From: an uncultured Saprospirales bacterium | Lineage (GTDB): Bacteria > Bacteroidota > Bacteroidia > Chitinophagales > JADIYW01 | Direction of reading: 5' to 3' | NCBI GenBank assembly: GCA_938008535.1 | Contig: CALLKF010000048.1 | Coordinates: 1 to 21,079 of the forward strand | DNA length: 21,079 nt | In this document: in pieces, positions 7,936 to 16,408 of the stretch | Layout of the letters: each line of letters begins with the position of its first letter | How positions within the stretch are numbered: the first letter of the stretch is position 1 | Made by a program: the position numbers and the translations under genes | The notes under the pieces: model-generated | Seen by the model: the letters and a program-made list of their open reading frames with translations, nothing else | Databases searched by the model: none | Told to the model about the DNA's origin: nothing

Positions 7936-9453
7936 TTATTGAGTGTCTTCAATTTTTTGTAATAAATTTTTAATACCTAATAATGTTGAACAACAAACAA
8001 TAGAACTAATAGTAACACCTAAAATGCCGTGAAGTTTAATATTTTGTCCAGTTAAAAATAAATTTGGCAATTTGGTTAATGGTGAAATATACGTTCTGAT
8101 TGGATCTTTATAATCTTTTACAACACCATAAATAGAACCATCATCAGTTCCCATATAATCGCGATAAGATAATGGTGTAGAAATATAACACGATTGTATA
8201 GAATCTTCTATGTCAGGAAATTTCTTATAAATCGTTTGCAGTAATTTATTTTTTTTATTTTCTTTAAATTGCGCATAACTATCACCGCGTTCTTGCGAAG
8301 TTGTAACAGTGTTGTACGTATGCTGCCACTCTTCTACTTCACTGTATTTCATGTACGTCATGATCGTAACACTTTCCGCATATTTAGGATTTTTATTGCA
8401 TATAGAGTAAAACAATCCGTACGATAATGGCCATTTACTTTCTTCATAATCAATACTATTCCAGGCATCATTTTCTTCAAAATAATAGTAATTGGAATTA
8501 CTATGCAAATAAGTATTTGGTTTCAGTGAAATATACAACACAAAAACCGAAACTGAATTTTCTAATGATTTTAATCTGTTTTTATATACATTACGAATAG
8601 TTGTAGATTCAACCATTTGCATGGTTTGAGACGGATGTACATTGGAAATAAAAAAATCAGCAGTGTACTTTTTTCCATCTTTAGTTTCTGCGTATTGTAT
8701 CTTGCCATCTATATCTACTAACTTTAAAACATCACATCTTTTTTTAATTTCACCACCATTATTGGTAATAACTTTTGCTAATAATTTGGCAATTTGTCCA
8801 CTTCCTTTTTTAAAAGTCCAGGCACTTTCTATATAACTATTCAATACCAATGCATGCACTGAAAACGGCGTTTTATTGCCAATACCAGCATATAAAATAT
8901 TATTGCCAGCTAATACATTCTGCAATCGAATATTATTGGTTAATGAAGCAATAAATGTTTGTGTGTCTATTTCTGAAAATTCAGATGCTAGATTATAATC
9001 ATCACTTTCTTGTAAATTATACAACGGAAAACTTTCGCAAGCCAACTGAATCGCTTCGACATATTTTAAAATGGCTTGTTCTTCTTCTGGAAAATCCTGA
9101 ACTAATGTGCTAACAAAATTATCATACCCTTGTGCGTAATGATATTCTTTTTCGTCGTTGTTAAAAATAATTTTATCGAATGCTACATCGTCTAACTTGT
9201 GCATTTCTAATTGATCAATGATATCCAAATACTTAAATACTTTGTATAAGTTTTGACCTTTTTCTAAACCACCAATATAATGTACAGATGAATTAAAAAT
9301 CAACTTATCACGAACAAAAATTTGCAAGCAACCACCAATTTGTTTATTGCGTTCCAATACTAAAACATCATAACCTTCTTTGGCTAAAATTGCACCACAC
9401 ACCAGACCACCAATGCCGCTTCCAACTATGATTACTTTTTGTTTGGTACTCAT
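7936..9453 (-). CDS. Phytoene-desaturase / retinol-saturase-like FAD oxidoreductase
   Basis: A 505-residue member of the CrtI-like flavoprotein family. The N-terminal dinucleotide motif GSGIGG (11-16) continues to LERNKQIGG, with E34 binding the ribose. The C-terminal FAD motif is FLTGQN ... HGILGV (about 466-480). CrtI-like enzymes oxidise or reduce conjugated polyenes; in flexirubin/aryl-polyene clusters a homologue is routinely present, but its exact step is uncertain. The start codon overlaps the stop of the upstream fusion gene by 4 bp (ATGA), indicating translational coupling. The C45 acyltransferase gene follows after 6 bp. Confidence 0.85.
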   Translation of the reverse strand: MSTKQKVIIVGSGIGGLVCGAILAKEGYDVLVLERNKQIGGCLQIFVRDKLIFNSSVHYIGGLEKGQNLYKVFKYLDIIDQLEMHKLDDVAFDKIIFNNDEKEYHYAQGYDNFVSTLVQDFPEEEQAILKYVEAIQLACESFPLYNLQESDDYNLASEFSEIDTQTFIASLTNNIRLQNVLAGNNILYAGIGNKTPFSVHALVLNSYIESAWTFKKGSGQIAKLLAKVITNNGGEIKKRCDVLKLVDIDGKIQYAETKDGKKYTADFFISNVHPSQTMQMVESTTIRNVYKNRLKSLENSVSVFVLYISLKPNTYLHSNSNYYYFEENDAWNSIDYEESKWPLSYGLFYSICNKNPKYAESVTIMTYMKYSEVEEWQHTYNTVTTSQERGDSYAQFKENKKNKLLQTIYKKFPDIEDSIQSCYISTPLSYRDYMGTDDGSIYGVVKDYKDPIRTYISPLTKLPNLFLTGQNIKLHGILGVTISSIVCCSTLLGIKNLLQKIEDTQ

Positions 9454-12400
9454 ATTTTATTGGTTTTACGCATGATATAGAAAATATTCGATGTGTATTT
9501 GGTATTGTCTACTTCTTCTAAACTTAAGTTATTTTTAGCAGCAAAATCTTTTAGAAAAGAAGCTGTAATAAACGATAAACCTTGTTCAGATGTTTTATTA
9601 AAACCTAATAATTTTGTTGAAAACCATTCAGTGAGTTTGGTTCCTTTATGTCGTTCAGTTAACTCTGCATTTCCATCTCTAATAATCAACATACCATCTT
9701 CTGAAATATGTTGAATACAATTTTGCAATACATTGGTTTGTTCATTTGGTTGAAGATAATGTAATACATCACTTAAAATAATTGTGTCGTAATTTTCAAA
9801 ATTAAAATCCAACACATTACCATGCGAAAAGCTCAGTTGATTACTTCTTAAAAATCCATTTTGTGCTACTTCGATTTTTTCTTCATCATAATCCATTCCA
9901 TGTATTACTCTATCTTTCGAAGTGAAACTAAGCATGTAATCTAAGAAACCATAACCACAACCGATATCTAAAATTTTATTTTTTGCTGGAATGATTTCAT
10001 TGAAAATAGCATAATTATTTTCGAGTTTAATTTTCACTTTTGAATACCATTCTAACACTGGACCTTTAAAAATATAATTATGAACTAACTGATCGTAATA
10101 ATACGAAGGTGTTTCAATCTCTGTACTTAAATCTGCATATTCCTTTTTAAAATGAGTTGCTATTGATTTAGTGCGCTCTGCATATCCAACACCATACTGT
10201 GTATCTGTTGGTTTAATTCTATCTAAAAACTTAATAGTCATTTGTCCATCTTTCAGTAAGAACTCACCTTTTGACATACAATAGCCTGTACCATGTAATA
10301 CAATTGGCAAGATGTCGATATTTAATTTTTCTGCTAGATAAAATGCACCTTTATGAAAACGCTGAATGATACCATCTTTATTGCGAGTACCTTCTGGATA
10401 AACAATAATTGAATAACCATCAGCTACTTTTTCTTTCATAAATTCTAATTTATTATCCGTGTTTTCTGCTAATTGATAATCAGCCATTCGCACTACATAG
10501 CCAAACACTGGTGAATGCCAAACCCATTTATTCGTCATCATAATTAGTTTTGGATGCAACATCACTAATACTAAAATATCTAGGAATGATTGATGATTCG
10601 CAATTATAACTGCAGGTTTCTCAAAGTTTTCGTGGTTAACATTAATAATTTTCTTTTTCACATTTACCATCAAATACACTAAAGACTTTACGAACTTACT
10701 TAAAATATAAGTATAGGCAGCTTTCATTTTTTTGCGTTGAAATGGAATCAACTTCGTCAATACTACACCGATAATGACTAATAAAAATGCGCCAAAAACA
10801 AAATAAGAAAATGCAATAGTAGATTGCACAATTCCTTTAAAAGTATTGGGAAAATGCTTGTTTTGGGTTGGATTTTTTATTAAGATATTAAATAGAATTG
10901 GCTGCAAGGTTTGCGACATCAACCAAACACAAACAATACCAATAATAGAAATCAAAGCAATAGATTTGAGTGCTGGATGTTTTGCAAAAATTAAAATACC
11001 TAAGCCAATAATAGTTGTGATGGCTGATAATAAAATAGACGTTCCTAAAGACTTGCTGCTATCTTTTCCAGTTGCATATTTTTGTTGCATTCCATCTGTG
11101 GTAAAAATGCAAAAATCATCGCCAAGTGCAAAAACGAACGTAGATAATATAATATTGATGATGTTGAATTTAATGCCAAACAAAGCCATCAAACCTAAAA
11201 TCCAAATCCAGGCAATCACCATTGGAATAAATGTTATTAAAGCCAATTCAATTCGACCATATGCCAACAACAATGCAATAAATACAATGAGTGATGTAAG
11301 GAAAGTAATAAACTGAAAATCGTTTCCAACAGATTTAATGACAGACTTTAAAATGTATTGTTTGTCCAATACCGTAATATGTTGTTCGTTATGAAAAGTA
11401 TCGTACACTTTTTGAATATCGGTTGGATTGGTTTTAACTACATTGATAATAGAATACACACCGTCTTTTTCATCTATGAAATTTTTTAACAACGCATTTT
11501 TTAAACTTAAAAAATCTGGGTTTGATAATACTGTATAATTTTTATCTACTTGATTTAAAAACGGTAAAAATGCAGTTTCATTGAAATGATTGTTATTTCC
11601 AGCATTTTTTAAAAATTGATAAGTAGTATTTTTCTTTTCACTTGTCCAAAAAGAATTCCATTTTTCAATGCGTTTTTGTTGTTCTTTTTCCGAAACTAAA
11701 ATGGTAGATATGTCTGTGAAACCACTAATTTGATTAGCTTCCAGCATTTTTTTTAGCGCAGGCAATATCTTCTTATTATTATCTAATGCATCGTTTAAAG
11801 AAGTTCCTTTAGCAACCACATAAACAGATTTATTATAAAACGAACTAAACTCATTGAACACTTTTTCTGCTTGTTGCAATTGTGGTGTCATAAAGTTTAG
11901 TTTCATCATATCATTTTCAAACTGCACATTTTTTGCAAAGTGATACAAGAAAGGTGTTAGCACAACAAAAGCTATAGCAATCCATTTATTGCCATGCATT
12001 TTATTGAGTGTTAGATAAATCCTATCAAACACACTGCTATTTTTTGAAATATAATTTAAGGTAGAAAAATGCGGCAAAAAAACAAGCGTAGCAAAAGCAG
12101 CACCAATTAAACTTAAACCTGCGAATAATCCTAAATCATTTAAAACAGGAATTGACAAAAACTGCAAACTCAGAAAACCACCAATTGTAGTTAAACTACC
12201 AATAATCATTGGAAATGCGATGTCTTTTATAGTAGCTCGAATATTTAAATTAGAACGATAATGCGTTAAAAAATGTAATGAATAATTTACGGCAATACCT
12301 AACACCACAGCACCAGCACCAACCGAAATAATGGAAATACTACCTTTAAAAAAATAAATAAACGACAGCGCAAACAACGAACCAAAAACAACAGGAACAA

Positions 12401-13292
12401 TTACCAAGACTGGTGCAATTAAGTTTCTGTAAAAAACAATAATCAACAACAGTAAAAACACAATCGTAAAAATAGTTGAGTAAATGCTATCTATTCTGAT
12501 TTGATGTGCATTTGCAGTAGCAACTGCTGTTTCGCCAAAATAAGAAACTGAATAATTGGAATTGGGTAATTGTTTTATTTCATTATCTAAAGAAGTAAAG
12601 AATTGCGTATTGGTAACTGTTTCAGAAGACGGATATTTGAGCGTTAGAAAAAAGAGTACACGTTGTTTATCTTTTGTGATAAAGTGATTGTCGTACAATT
12701 CGATATTATCATCTTGCTGAAAATTTTTGAGTTTATTAAAAACAATATAATTCAATCCTAATGGATCATTTACAACAAAATCTTTCAAAGCCAAACCAGC
12801 AGGACTCGTTAAGGTTTGAAAATTATTTTTTACTTTTTGGTCGATGGCATTTTTGGTAATTATGCTGTCTAATTTTTCGTAATCTTTTTCTTCTAAAAAT
12901 AAGGGCAAATTATTTTGAATAACTTGAAGCATATTAGCAAACAAACTATCGTTAGCAGTGTATTCAATCGAAGTAATATATTTTTGATAATGTTCCTGTA
13001 TTTTTTCGGCTAACACATCTGTAAACGCAATCAGTGAATCTGGCTCATTCGCTAAGGTATTTTTTTTCGCAGAAATGGTAAAAATAATTCTGTTGGCAAT
13101 AGATGAATTTTCCAAAAGTGATAATGCTTCTTCGTTAGTTTTGCCTTGTGGCAACATTTGCGAAACATTTTCGATGTAATTTACTTTAAACGTAAAAAAC
13201 AACATCACAGCCACTAATACACTAAAAAGCAAATAGACTAGCTTCTTCTTATCCTTCAAAAAATCGTATAATAAAAGAAATACGCTGCTCAT
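9450..13292 (-). CDS. Trifunctional MMPL/RND exporter - lysophospholipid acyltransferase - SAM methyltransferase
   Basis: A 1280-residue fusion. Residues 1-850 are an RND/MMPL exporter with two repeats, each a single helix, a large periplasmic loop (about 40-265 and 455-655) and a bundle of membrane helices (about 270-410 and 658-850). Residues about 860-1060 are a PlsC-type acyltransferase with NHQSFLD (H900, D905) and VYPEGTR (964-970). Residues about 1080-1280 are a class I methyltransferase with SAM motif ILDIGCGYG (1107-1115) and an acidic residue at D1134. This three-part arrangement recurs in Bacteroidota flexirubin clusters, where it probably finishes and exports the pigment: acyl/ester transfer, ring methylation and transport to the outer membrane. 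The substrate is inferred. It is the first gene of the operon; no clear promoter match was found in the 150 bp upstream. Confidence 0.9.
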   Translation of the reverse strand: MSSVFLLLYDFLKDKKKLVYLLFSVLVAVMLFFTFKVNYIENVSQMLPQGKTNEEALSLLENSSIANRIIFTISAKKNTLANEPDSLIAFTDVLAEKIQEHYQKYITSIEYTANDSLFANMLQVIQNNLPLFLEEKDYEKLDSIITKNAIDQKVKNNFQTLTSPAGLALKDFVVNDPLGLNYIVFNKLKNFQQDDNIELYDNHFITKDKQRVLFFLTLKYPSSETVTNTQFFTSLDNEIKQLPNSNYSVSYFGETAVATANAHQIRIDSIYSTIFTIVFLLLLIIVFYRNLIAPVLVIVPVVFGSLFALSFIYFFKGSISIISVGAGAVVLGIAVNYSLHFLTHYRSNLNIRATIKDIAFPMIIGSLTTIGGFLSLQFLSIPVLNDLGLFAGLSLIGAAFATLVFLPHFSTLNYISKNSSVFDRIYLTLNKMHGNKWIAIAFVVLTPFLYHFAKNVQFENDMMKLNFMTPQLQQAEKVFNEFSSFYNKSVYVVAKGTSLNDALDNNKKILPALKKMLEANQISGFTDISTILVSEKEQQKRIEKWNSFWTSEKKNTTYQFLKNAGNNNHFNETAFLPFLNQVDKNYTVLSNPDFLSLKNALLKNFIDEKDGVYSIINVVKTNPTDIQKVYDTFHNEQHITVLDKQYILKSVIKSVGNDFQFITFLTSLIVFIALLLAYGRIELALITFIPMVIAWIWILGLMALFGIKFNIINIILSTFVFALGDDFCIFTTDGMQQKYATGKDSSKSLGTSILLSAITTIIGLGILIFAKHPALKSIALISIIGIVCVWLMSQTLQPILFNILIKNPTQNKHFPNTFKGIVQSTIAFSYFVFGAFLLVIIGVVLTKLIPFQRKKMKAAYTYILSKFVKSLVYLMVNVKKKIINVNHENFEKPAVIIANHQSFLDILVLVMLHPKLIMMTNKWVWHSPVFGYVVRMADYQLAENTDNKLEFMKEKVADGYSIIVYPEGTRNKDGIIQRFHKGAFYLAEKLNIDILPIVLHGTGYCMSKGEFLLKDGQMTIKFLDRIKPTDTQYGVGYAERTKSIATHFKKEYADLSTEIETPSYYYDQLVHNYIFKGPVLEWYSKVKIKLENNYAIFNEIIPAKNKILDIGCGYGFLDYMLSFTSKDRVIHGMDYDEEKIEVAQNGFLRSNQLSFSHGNVLDFNFENYDTIILSDVLHYLQPNEQTNVLQNCIQHISEDGMLIIRDGNAELTERHKGTKLTEWFSTKLLGFNKTSEQGLSFITASFLKDFAAKNNLSLEEVDNTKYTSNIFYIMRKTNKI

Positions 13293-13443
13293 TTAGGAAT
13301 TAATTTTATTTATAATTTATGGTAATTGCAATAAAATGCGAATTTACGTAAAAAGATAGTATATCTTACCATAAAATGGTTGCGGTTTTAGGGTATTTAT
13401 TGCTTGATTAAAGAACTTATTTGAGTCCAAAATCCTAAAATAA

Positions 13444-13473
13444 AAAAACGCATCCATTTAAAGATGCGTTTTT
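13444..13473 (-). terminator. Rho-independent terminator, probably bidirectional
   Basis: A perfect 11-bp stem (aaaaacgcatc / gatgcgttttt) with an 8-nt loop. On the minus strand it is followed by a seven-T run, so it should end the rny - small protein transcript that stops at 13520. The A tract and T tract on both sides would let it work in either direction. It insulates the pigment operon starting at 13292 from the housekeeping block. Confidence 0.8.
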
Positions 13474-13519
13474 ATTATTTGATGTGCTTCAACAAACTCA
13501 GCAAGACTCAAAAGGTTGA

Positions 13520-13906
13520 TTATTTATCAACTTCTTCGTCATATTTCATGATGAATTTCTCTACTTTTTCTGAAACTAATTTACAATCAGTCAAGGTTCC
13601 ATCTTCTAATAATTTTTTTAGTAAAAGTTTCTTAGTGAAAATATATGACTTAGAAGTAAAAGATGCTTTTTGATTTAGGAACGTAATTTTGACATACAAA
13701 CTTGCGTACTTGCTATCATGTATAAATTTAAGAAAAATGATTTCGTTTCCTTCTAAATCTGAAAATGCAACATTATTTGGATCTGAATTTACTTTTAAGC
13801 ATTCTTTTCCATCTATTAAAACCATGCCTTTTTTAATGTCAATATCCTGACTAAAGCCTACAACACTTAGACATAAAACTGCAAGAACTAAACTAATTTT
13901 CTTCAT
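13520..13906 (-). CDS. Small exported protein of unknown function
   Basis: A 128-residue protein starting at the ATG at 13906 (MKKISLVLAVLC), which begins a clear signal peptide cleaved near GFSQ/DID. A longer frame reaches 13972, but its first 22 residues translate a dispersed palindromic repeat, so that start is rejected. The mature part is a small beta/alpha protein with DLEGNEIIFLKFI, an aromatic KSYIFTKKLLLKKLL segment and KVEKFIMKYDE near the end. It resembles a recurring Bacteroidota family for which I know no function. It follows rny by 68 bp on the same strand and is closed by the terminator at 13444-13473. Confidence 0.75.
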   Translation of the reverse strand: MKKISLVLAVLCLSVVGFSQDIDIKKGMVLIDGKECLKVNSDPNNVAFSDLEGNEIIFLKFIHDSKYASLYVKITFLNQKASFTSKSYIFTKKLLLKKLLEDGTLTDCKLVSEKVEKFIMKYDEEVDK

Positions 13907-13921
13907 TAATATTTTTGTTTG

Positions 13922-13972
13922 TTTATTAATACGTTGATGCTTTGACAAGCTAAGCATGACACAGTGTGACAC
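13922..13972. repeat. Fragment of a Bacteroidota dispersed repeat (MLSLSKHQ type)
   Basis: On the minus strand this stretch reads through SHCVMLSLSKHQ, a translation familiar from dispersed intergenic repeats in many Bacteroidota genomes. It contains a short inverted pair (tgctt / aagca). It lies between rny and the small exported protein gene and artificially lengthens the latter's open frame. Confidence 0.5.
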
Positions 13973-13974
13973 TA

Positions 13975-15582
13975 TTATTTAGCAACTGAAACACCACGTG
14001 TTTCACGGATTACGGTTACTTTTATTTGTCCTGGATAAGTCATTTCGTCTTGTATTTGTTGTGCAATTTTGAACGAAATTTCTTCTACTTGTTTGTCATC
14101 TACTTTTTCTGCTTCTACTAATACGCGCAACTCACGACCAGCTTGTATTGCATATGCTTTTTGTACACCTTGATATGAAGTTGCTAATTTTTCCAGCTCA
14201 TCAATTCGTTTCATGTAGCTTTCCATCATTTCGCGGCGCGCGCCTGGACGAGCACCTGAAATTGAGTCACATGCTTGTATAATTGGTGAAATGATGAACA
14301 ACATTTCCATTTCATCGTGGTGCGCTCCTACTGCGTTAACAATTACTGGTGCTTCACCAAATTTCTCGCATAATTTTGCACCTAATAATGCATGTGATAA
14401 TTCAGGATCTTCATCAGAAACTTTACCTATATCGTGCAATAAACCTGCGCGTTTTGCTATTTTCGAATTCAAGCCCAATTCACTTGCCATAATTGCGCAT
14501 AAGTTGGCTACTTCGCGTGAGTGTTGTAATAAATTTTGTCCGTATGAAGAACGGAAACGCATCTTGCCTACCAAGCGAATTAATTCTGGATGTAAACCGT
14601 GAATTCCTAAATCAATAACGGTACGCTCACCGATTTCCATAATTTGGCCTTCGAGTTGTTTTTCAGTTTTTGCAACAACTTCTTCAATTCGAGCTGGATG
14701 GATTCTACCATCTGCTACTAAACGTTGAAGTGATAATCTTGCAATTTCTCTTTTATACGCATCATAACCAGAAATAATAATTGCTTCTGGTGTATCGTCC
14801 ACAATAATTTCGACACCAGTTGCTGCTTCCAACGCACGAATATTTCTGCCTTCACGGCCAATAATTTGTCCTTTTTGTTCATCAGAAGTTAAATTGAAAA
14901 CCGAAACCGTATTTTCAATCGCTGTTTCTGCTGATGTGCGTTGAATAGATTGTATGATGATTTTTTTCGCTTCTTTGTTAGCTTTCAGTTTCGCTTCGTC
15001 CATTACCATTTTCACATGCGCCATCGCATCTGATTGTGCTTTTCCTTTTAGTTGTTCTACTAATTGTGCTTTTGCATCTTCTGCAGAAAGTTTGGCAACT
15101 TGCTCTAATTTTGCAATATGTTCAGCTTCTGCTTTGTCTAAATCAGCACGTTTTTTATTGGCAATTTCAATTTGATCTGCTAATTTCTTTTTTAATTCTT
15201 CTGTTTCTTTTTCTTGTTTATTGGTATTTGCCAACTTGTCTTTTAGTGACTGCTCAATTTGTTTAGCGCGATTTTCTGATTCTAATAATTTGCGGTTACG
15301 TTGTTCTGCTTCTTTGTTGTGTTCTTCTTTTTGTTTCAAGAAGAATTCTTTCGCTTCCATCATTTTATCTTTTTTCAAAGATTCTGCGGTATTAAATGCT
15401 TCTTTTCTGATGATTTCTGCTTCTTTGCGTGCAGTTTCTTCGAGCGATTTTGCTTTTTCTTCAATAATTCTTGCTTCTGCAATTTGCTTATCTACATTTC
15501 CTTTTGAAATCATTTTTCCGATGAAAAATCCTACAATAAGTGTAACGACTGCTGCAATAACGGTTATAATAATTGGATCCAT
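13975..15582 (-). CDS. rny: Ribonuclease Y
   Basis: A 535-residue endoribonuclease that starts mRNA decay at the membrane. In order: N-terminal membrane helix (about 3-25), long coiled coil (about 30-215), KH RNA-binding domain with IIGREGRNIRALE (240-252), and HD phosphohydrolase domain with H354, the HD pair H383-D384, HH at 421-422 and D439 as metal ligands. The C-terminal region ends in TRGVSVAK, as in typical RNase Y. Length and domain order are normal for the family. It lies downstream of zapA in the same direction across a 239-bp gap. Confidence 0.97.
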   Translation of the reverse strand: MDPIIITVIAAVVTLIVGFFIGKMISKGNVDKQIAEARIIEEKAKSLEETARKEAEIIRKEAFNTAESLKKDKMMEAKEFFLKQKEEHNKEAEQRNRKLLESENRAKQIEQSLKDKLANTNKQEKETEELKKKLADQIEIANKKRADLDKAEAEHIAKLEQVAKLSAEDAKAQLVEQLKGKAQSDAMAHVKMVMDEAKLKANKEAKKIIIQSIQRTSAETAIENTVSVFNLTSDEQKGQIIGREGRNIRALEAATGVEIIVDDTPEAIIISGYDAYKREIARLSLQRLVADGRIHPARIEEVVAKTEKQLEGQIMEIGERTVIDLGIHGLHPELIRLVGKMRFRSSYGQNLLQHSREVANLCAIMASELGLNSKIAKRAGLLHDIGKVSDEDPELSHALLGAKLCEKFGEAPVIVNAVGAHHDEMEMLFIISPIIQACDSISGARPGARREMMESYMKRIDELEKLATSYQGVQKAYAIQAGRELRVLVEAEKVDDKQVEEISFKIAQQIQDEMTYPGQIKVTVIRETRGVSVAK

Positions 15583-15639
15583 TCTTAGTGTGTTTAAACT
15601 CTTTATCTTTTGATATTGAGCGTGTTAAAAAATAATTTA

Positions 15640-15765
15640 TGTGTTTCTTTCTATATTTTTTTTTGAGCACATAGAATTCGCACAAACTTTTATACGATTG
15701 GTTACGTATCGAAGCTCATTTCTATCATTTTGTAAGGAAATGATCAAAACCTAAAATCGAAATTA
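15640..15765 (-). ncRNA. Possible 6S-like RNA in the zapA-rny gap
   Basis: The 239-bp gap (15583-15821) has no gene. From memory, 6S RNA (ssrS) is often found between zapA and rny in Bacteroidota. On the minus strand a candidate closing stem pairs ttttga (near 15745) with tcaaaa (near 15660). Inside are a 7-bp hairpin (atcattt / aaatgat), an outer tgagc / gctca pairing and an atacg / cgtat hairpin, roughly an open-bubble rod. The fold is weak, the sequence was not matched to a consensus and the boundaries are approximate. Confidence 0.25.
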
Positions 15766-15766
15766 A

Positions 15767-15782
15767 GCAAAACGAATTTTGC
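15767..15782 (-). terminator. Possible hairpin terminator after zapA
   Basis: On the minus strand gcaaaa-TTCG-ttttgc forms a perfect 6-bp stem with a stable TTCG tetraloop, 40 bp past the zapA stop, followed by a T-rich but interrupted tract. It may end the pheT-zapA transcript or belong to an RNA in this gap. Confidence 0.4.
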
Positions 15783-15821
15783 AGATTTTCTATCTTTTAC
15801 ACAGCATTAGAATAACTTTGA

Positions 15822-16118
15822 TTAGAAGAGCGTTAAACCGAGTTCTTTATCCAAAATAGCTTCGAGTTCATCGAGTTTTAAATCGATGTTAGCGTTGGTG
15901 GCTTTATTTTTATTTTGCAAAACTTCAGCTGCTGACTGCAATGCAATCATCGACAAAAAATCTTGTCGGTCGCGTGTAAGTAATGTTTTTTGGTATTCGG
16001 CAATTTTATCGTTGATATCTTTAGCGGCCTGGCGAACATAACCTTCTTCATCAGACGATACTTTTAATTTGTAAGGTCTGCCTGCGATGAGTAAATTTAT
16101 ATTTAATTGTTCTGCCAT
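15822..16118 (-). CDS. zapA: Cell division protein ZapA
   Basis: A 98-residue protein that bundles FtsZ filaments at the division ring. The N-terminal half has the family pattern INLLIAGRPYKLKV, then EEGYVRQAAKDINDKI and a D-x-x-D/M region (RQDFLSMIALQSA). The C-terminal half is a coiled coil used for dimer/tetramer formation. Its ATG overlaps the stop of the upstream coiled-coil gene by 1 nt (TAATG), suggesting coupled translation. Position between pheT and rny is the usual Bacteroidota arrangement. Confidence 0.92.
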   Translation of the reverse strand: MAEQLNINLLIAGRPYKLKVSSDEEGYVRQAAKDINDKIAEYQKTLLTRDRQDFLSMIALQSAAEVLQNKNKATNANIDLKLDELEAILDKELGLTLF

Positions 16119-16408
16119 TATTGAATCAATTTTGCCAAACAGTCGTCAATTTCTACCATAAACTCTTTTAACTGTTGCTTCGTTTGAGCTCTTTCCTTTT
16201 CGGACAAATGCACTTCTTTTGCTGTTTTTATATGTTGTATCTGTTCTTTTAAATTGTCTTGTTGATTAATTAATTGATTTAATTGTTGGTGCAAATCAGC
16301 ATTTTGTTTAGATAATGCCAAGTTTGCTTCCTCTAATTTCTTATTTTTTTCTAAAATTAGCTGAATTTTCTTAAAAATTCGATCCCATTTTTCGTCAATC
16401 TTCGCCAT
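16118..16408 (-). CDS. Small coiled-coil protein, ZapB-like by position
   Basis: A 96-residue, almost entirely helical protein rich in Lys, Gln and Glu, with heptad-like leucines from about 15 to 85 and no signal peptide. It is encoded directly between pheT and zapA: its ATG follows the pheT stop immediately (TAAATG) and its stop overlaps the zapA start by 1 nt. Size, coiled-coil character and linkage to zapA suggest a partner of ZapA comparable to ZapB of enterobacteria. I see no clear sequence relationship to ZapB, so this is inference from context. Confidence 0.8.
   Translation of the reverse strand: MAKIDEKWDRIFKKIQLILEKNKKLEEANLALSKQNADLHQQLNQLINQQDNLKEQIQHIKTAKEVHLSEKERAQTKQQLKEFMVEIDDCLAKLIQ

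Larger units (their letters stand above)
3483..13292 (-). other. Partial flexirubin / aryl-polyene biosynthetic gene cluster
   Basis: Five genes run in one direction: MMPL-acyltransferase-methyltransferase fusion, phytoene-desaturase-like enzyme, C45 acyltransferase, aryl-CoA/AMP ligase and halogenase-like oxidoreductase. This combination is characteristic of flexirubin (dialkylresorcinol plus aryl-polyene ester) clusters in Bacteroidota. The ketosynthases, carrier proteins, dehydratase, ammonia-lyase and DarA/DarB-type enzymes are not in the window and must be elsewhere or missing. The first three genes are tightly spaced (a 4-bp overlap, then a 6-bp gap). The last two follow a 199-bp gap holding an inverted-repeat element. 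Confidence 0.72.

Noticed and set aside
10846..11316. 156-residue + strand frame inside the exporter fusion
   Set aside because: It is antisense to well-conserved membrane segments of the MMPL domain and has no family resemblance; a shadow frame.
13907..13972. Longer start for the small exported protein (ATG at 13972)
   Set aside because: The added residues translate a dispersed repeat and would bury a clear signal peptide starting at 13906.
15221..15613. 130-residue + strand frame opposite rny
   Set aside because: It is the complement of the Lys/Glu-rich coiled coil, which always yields Phe/Ser-rich antisense frames.
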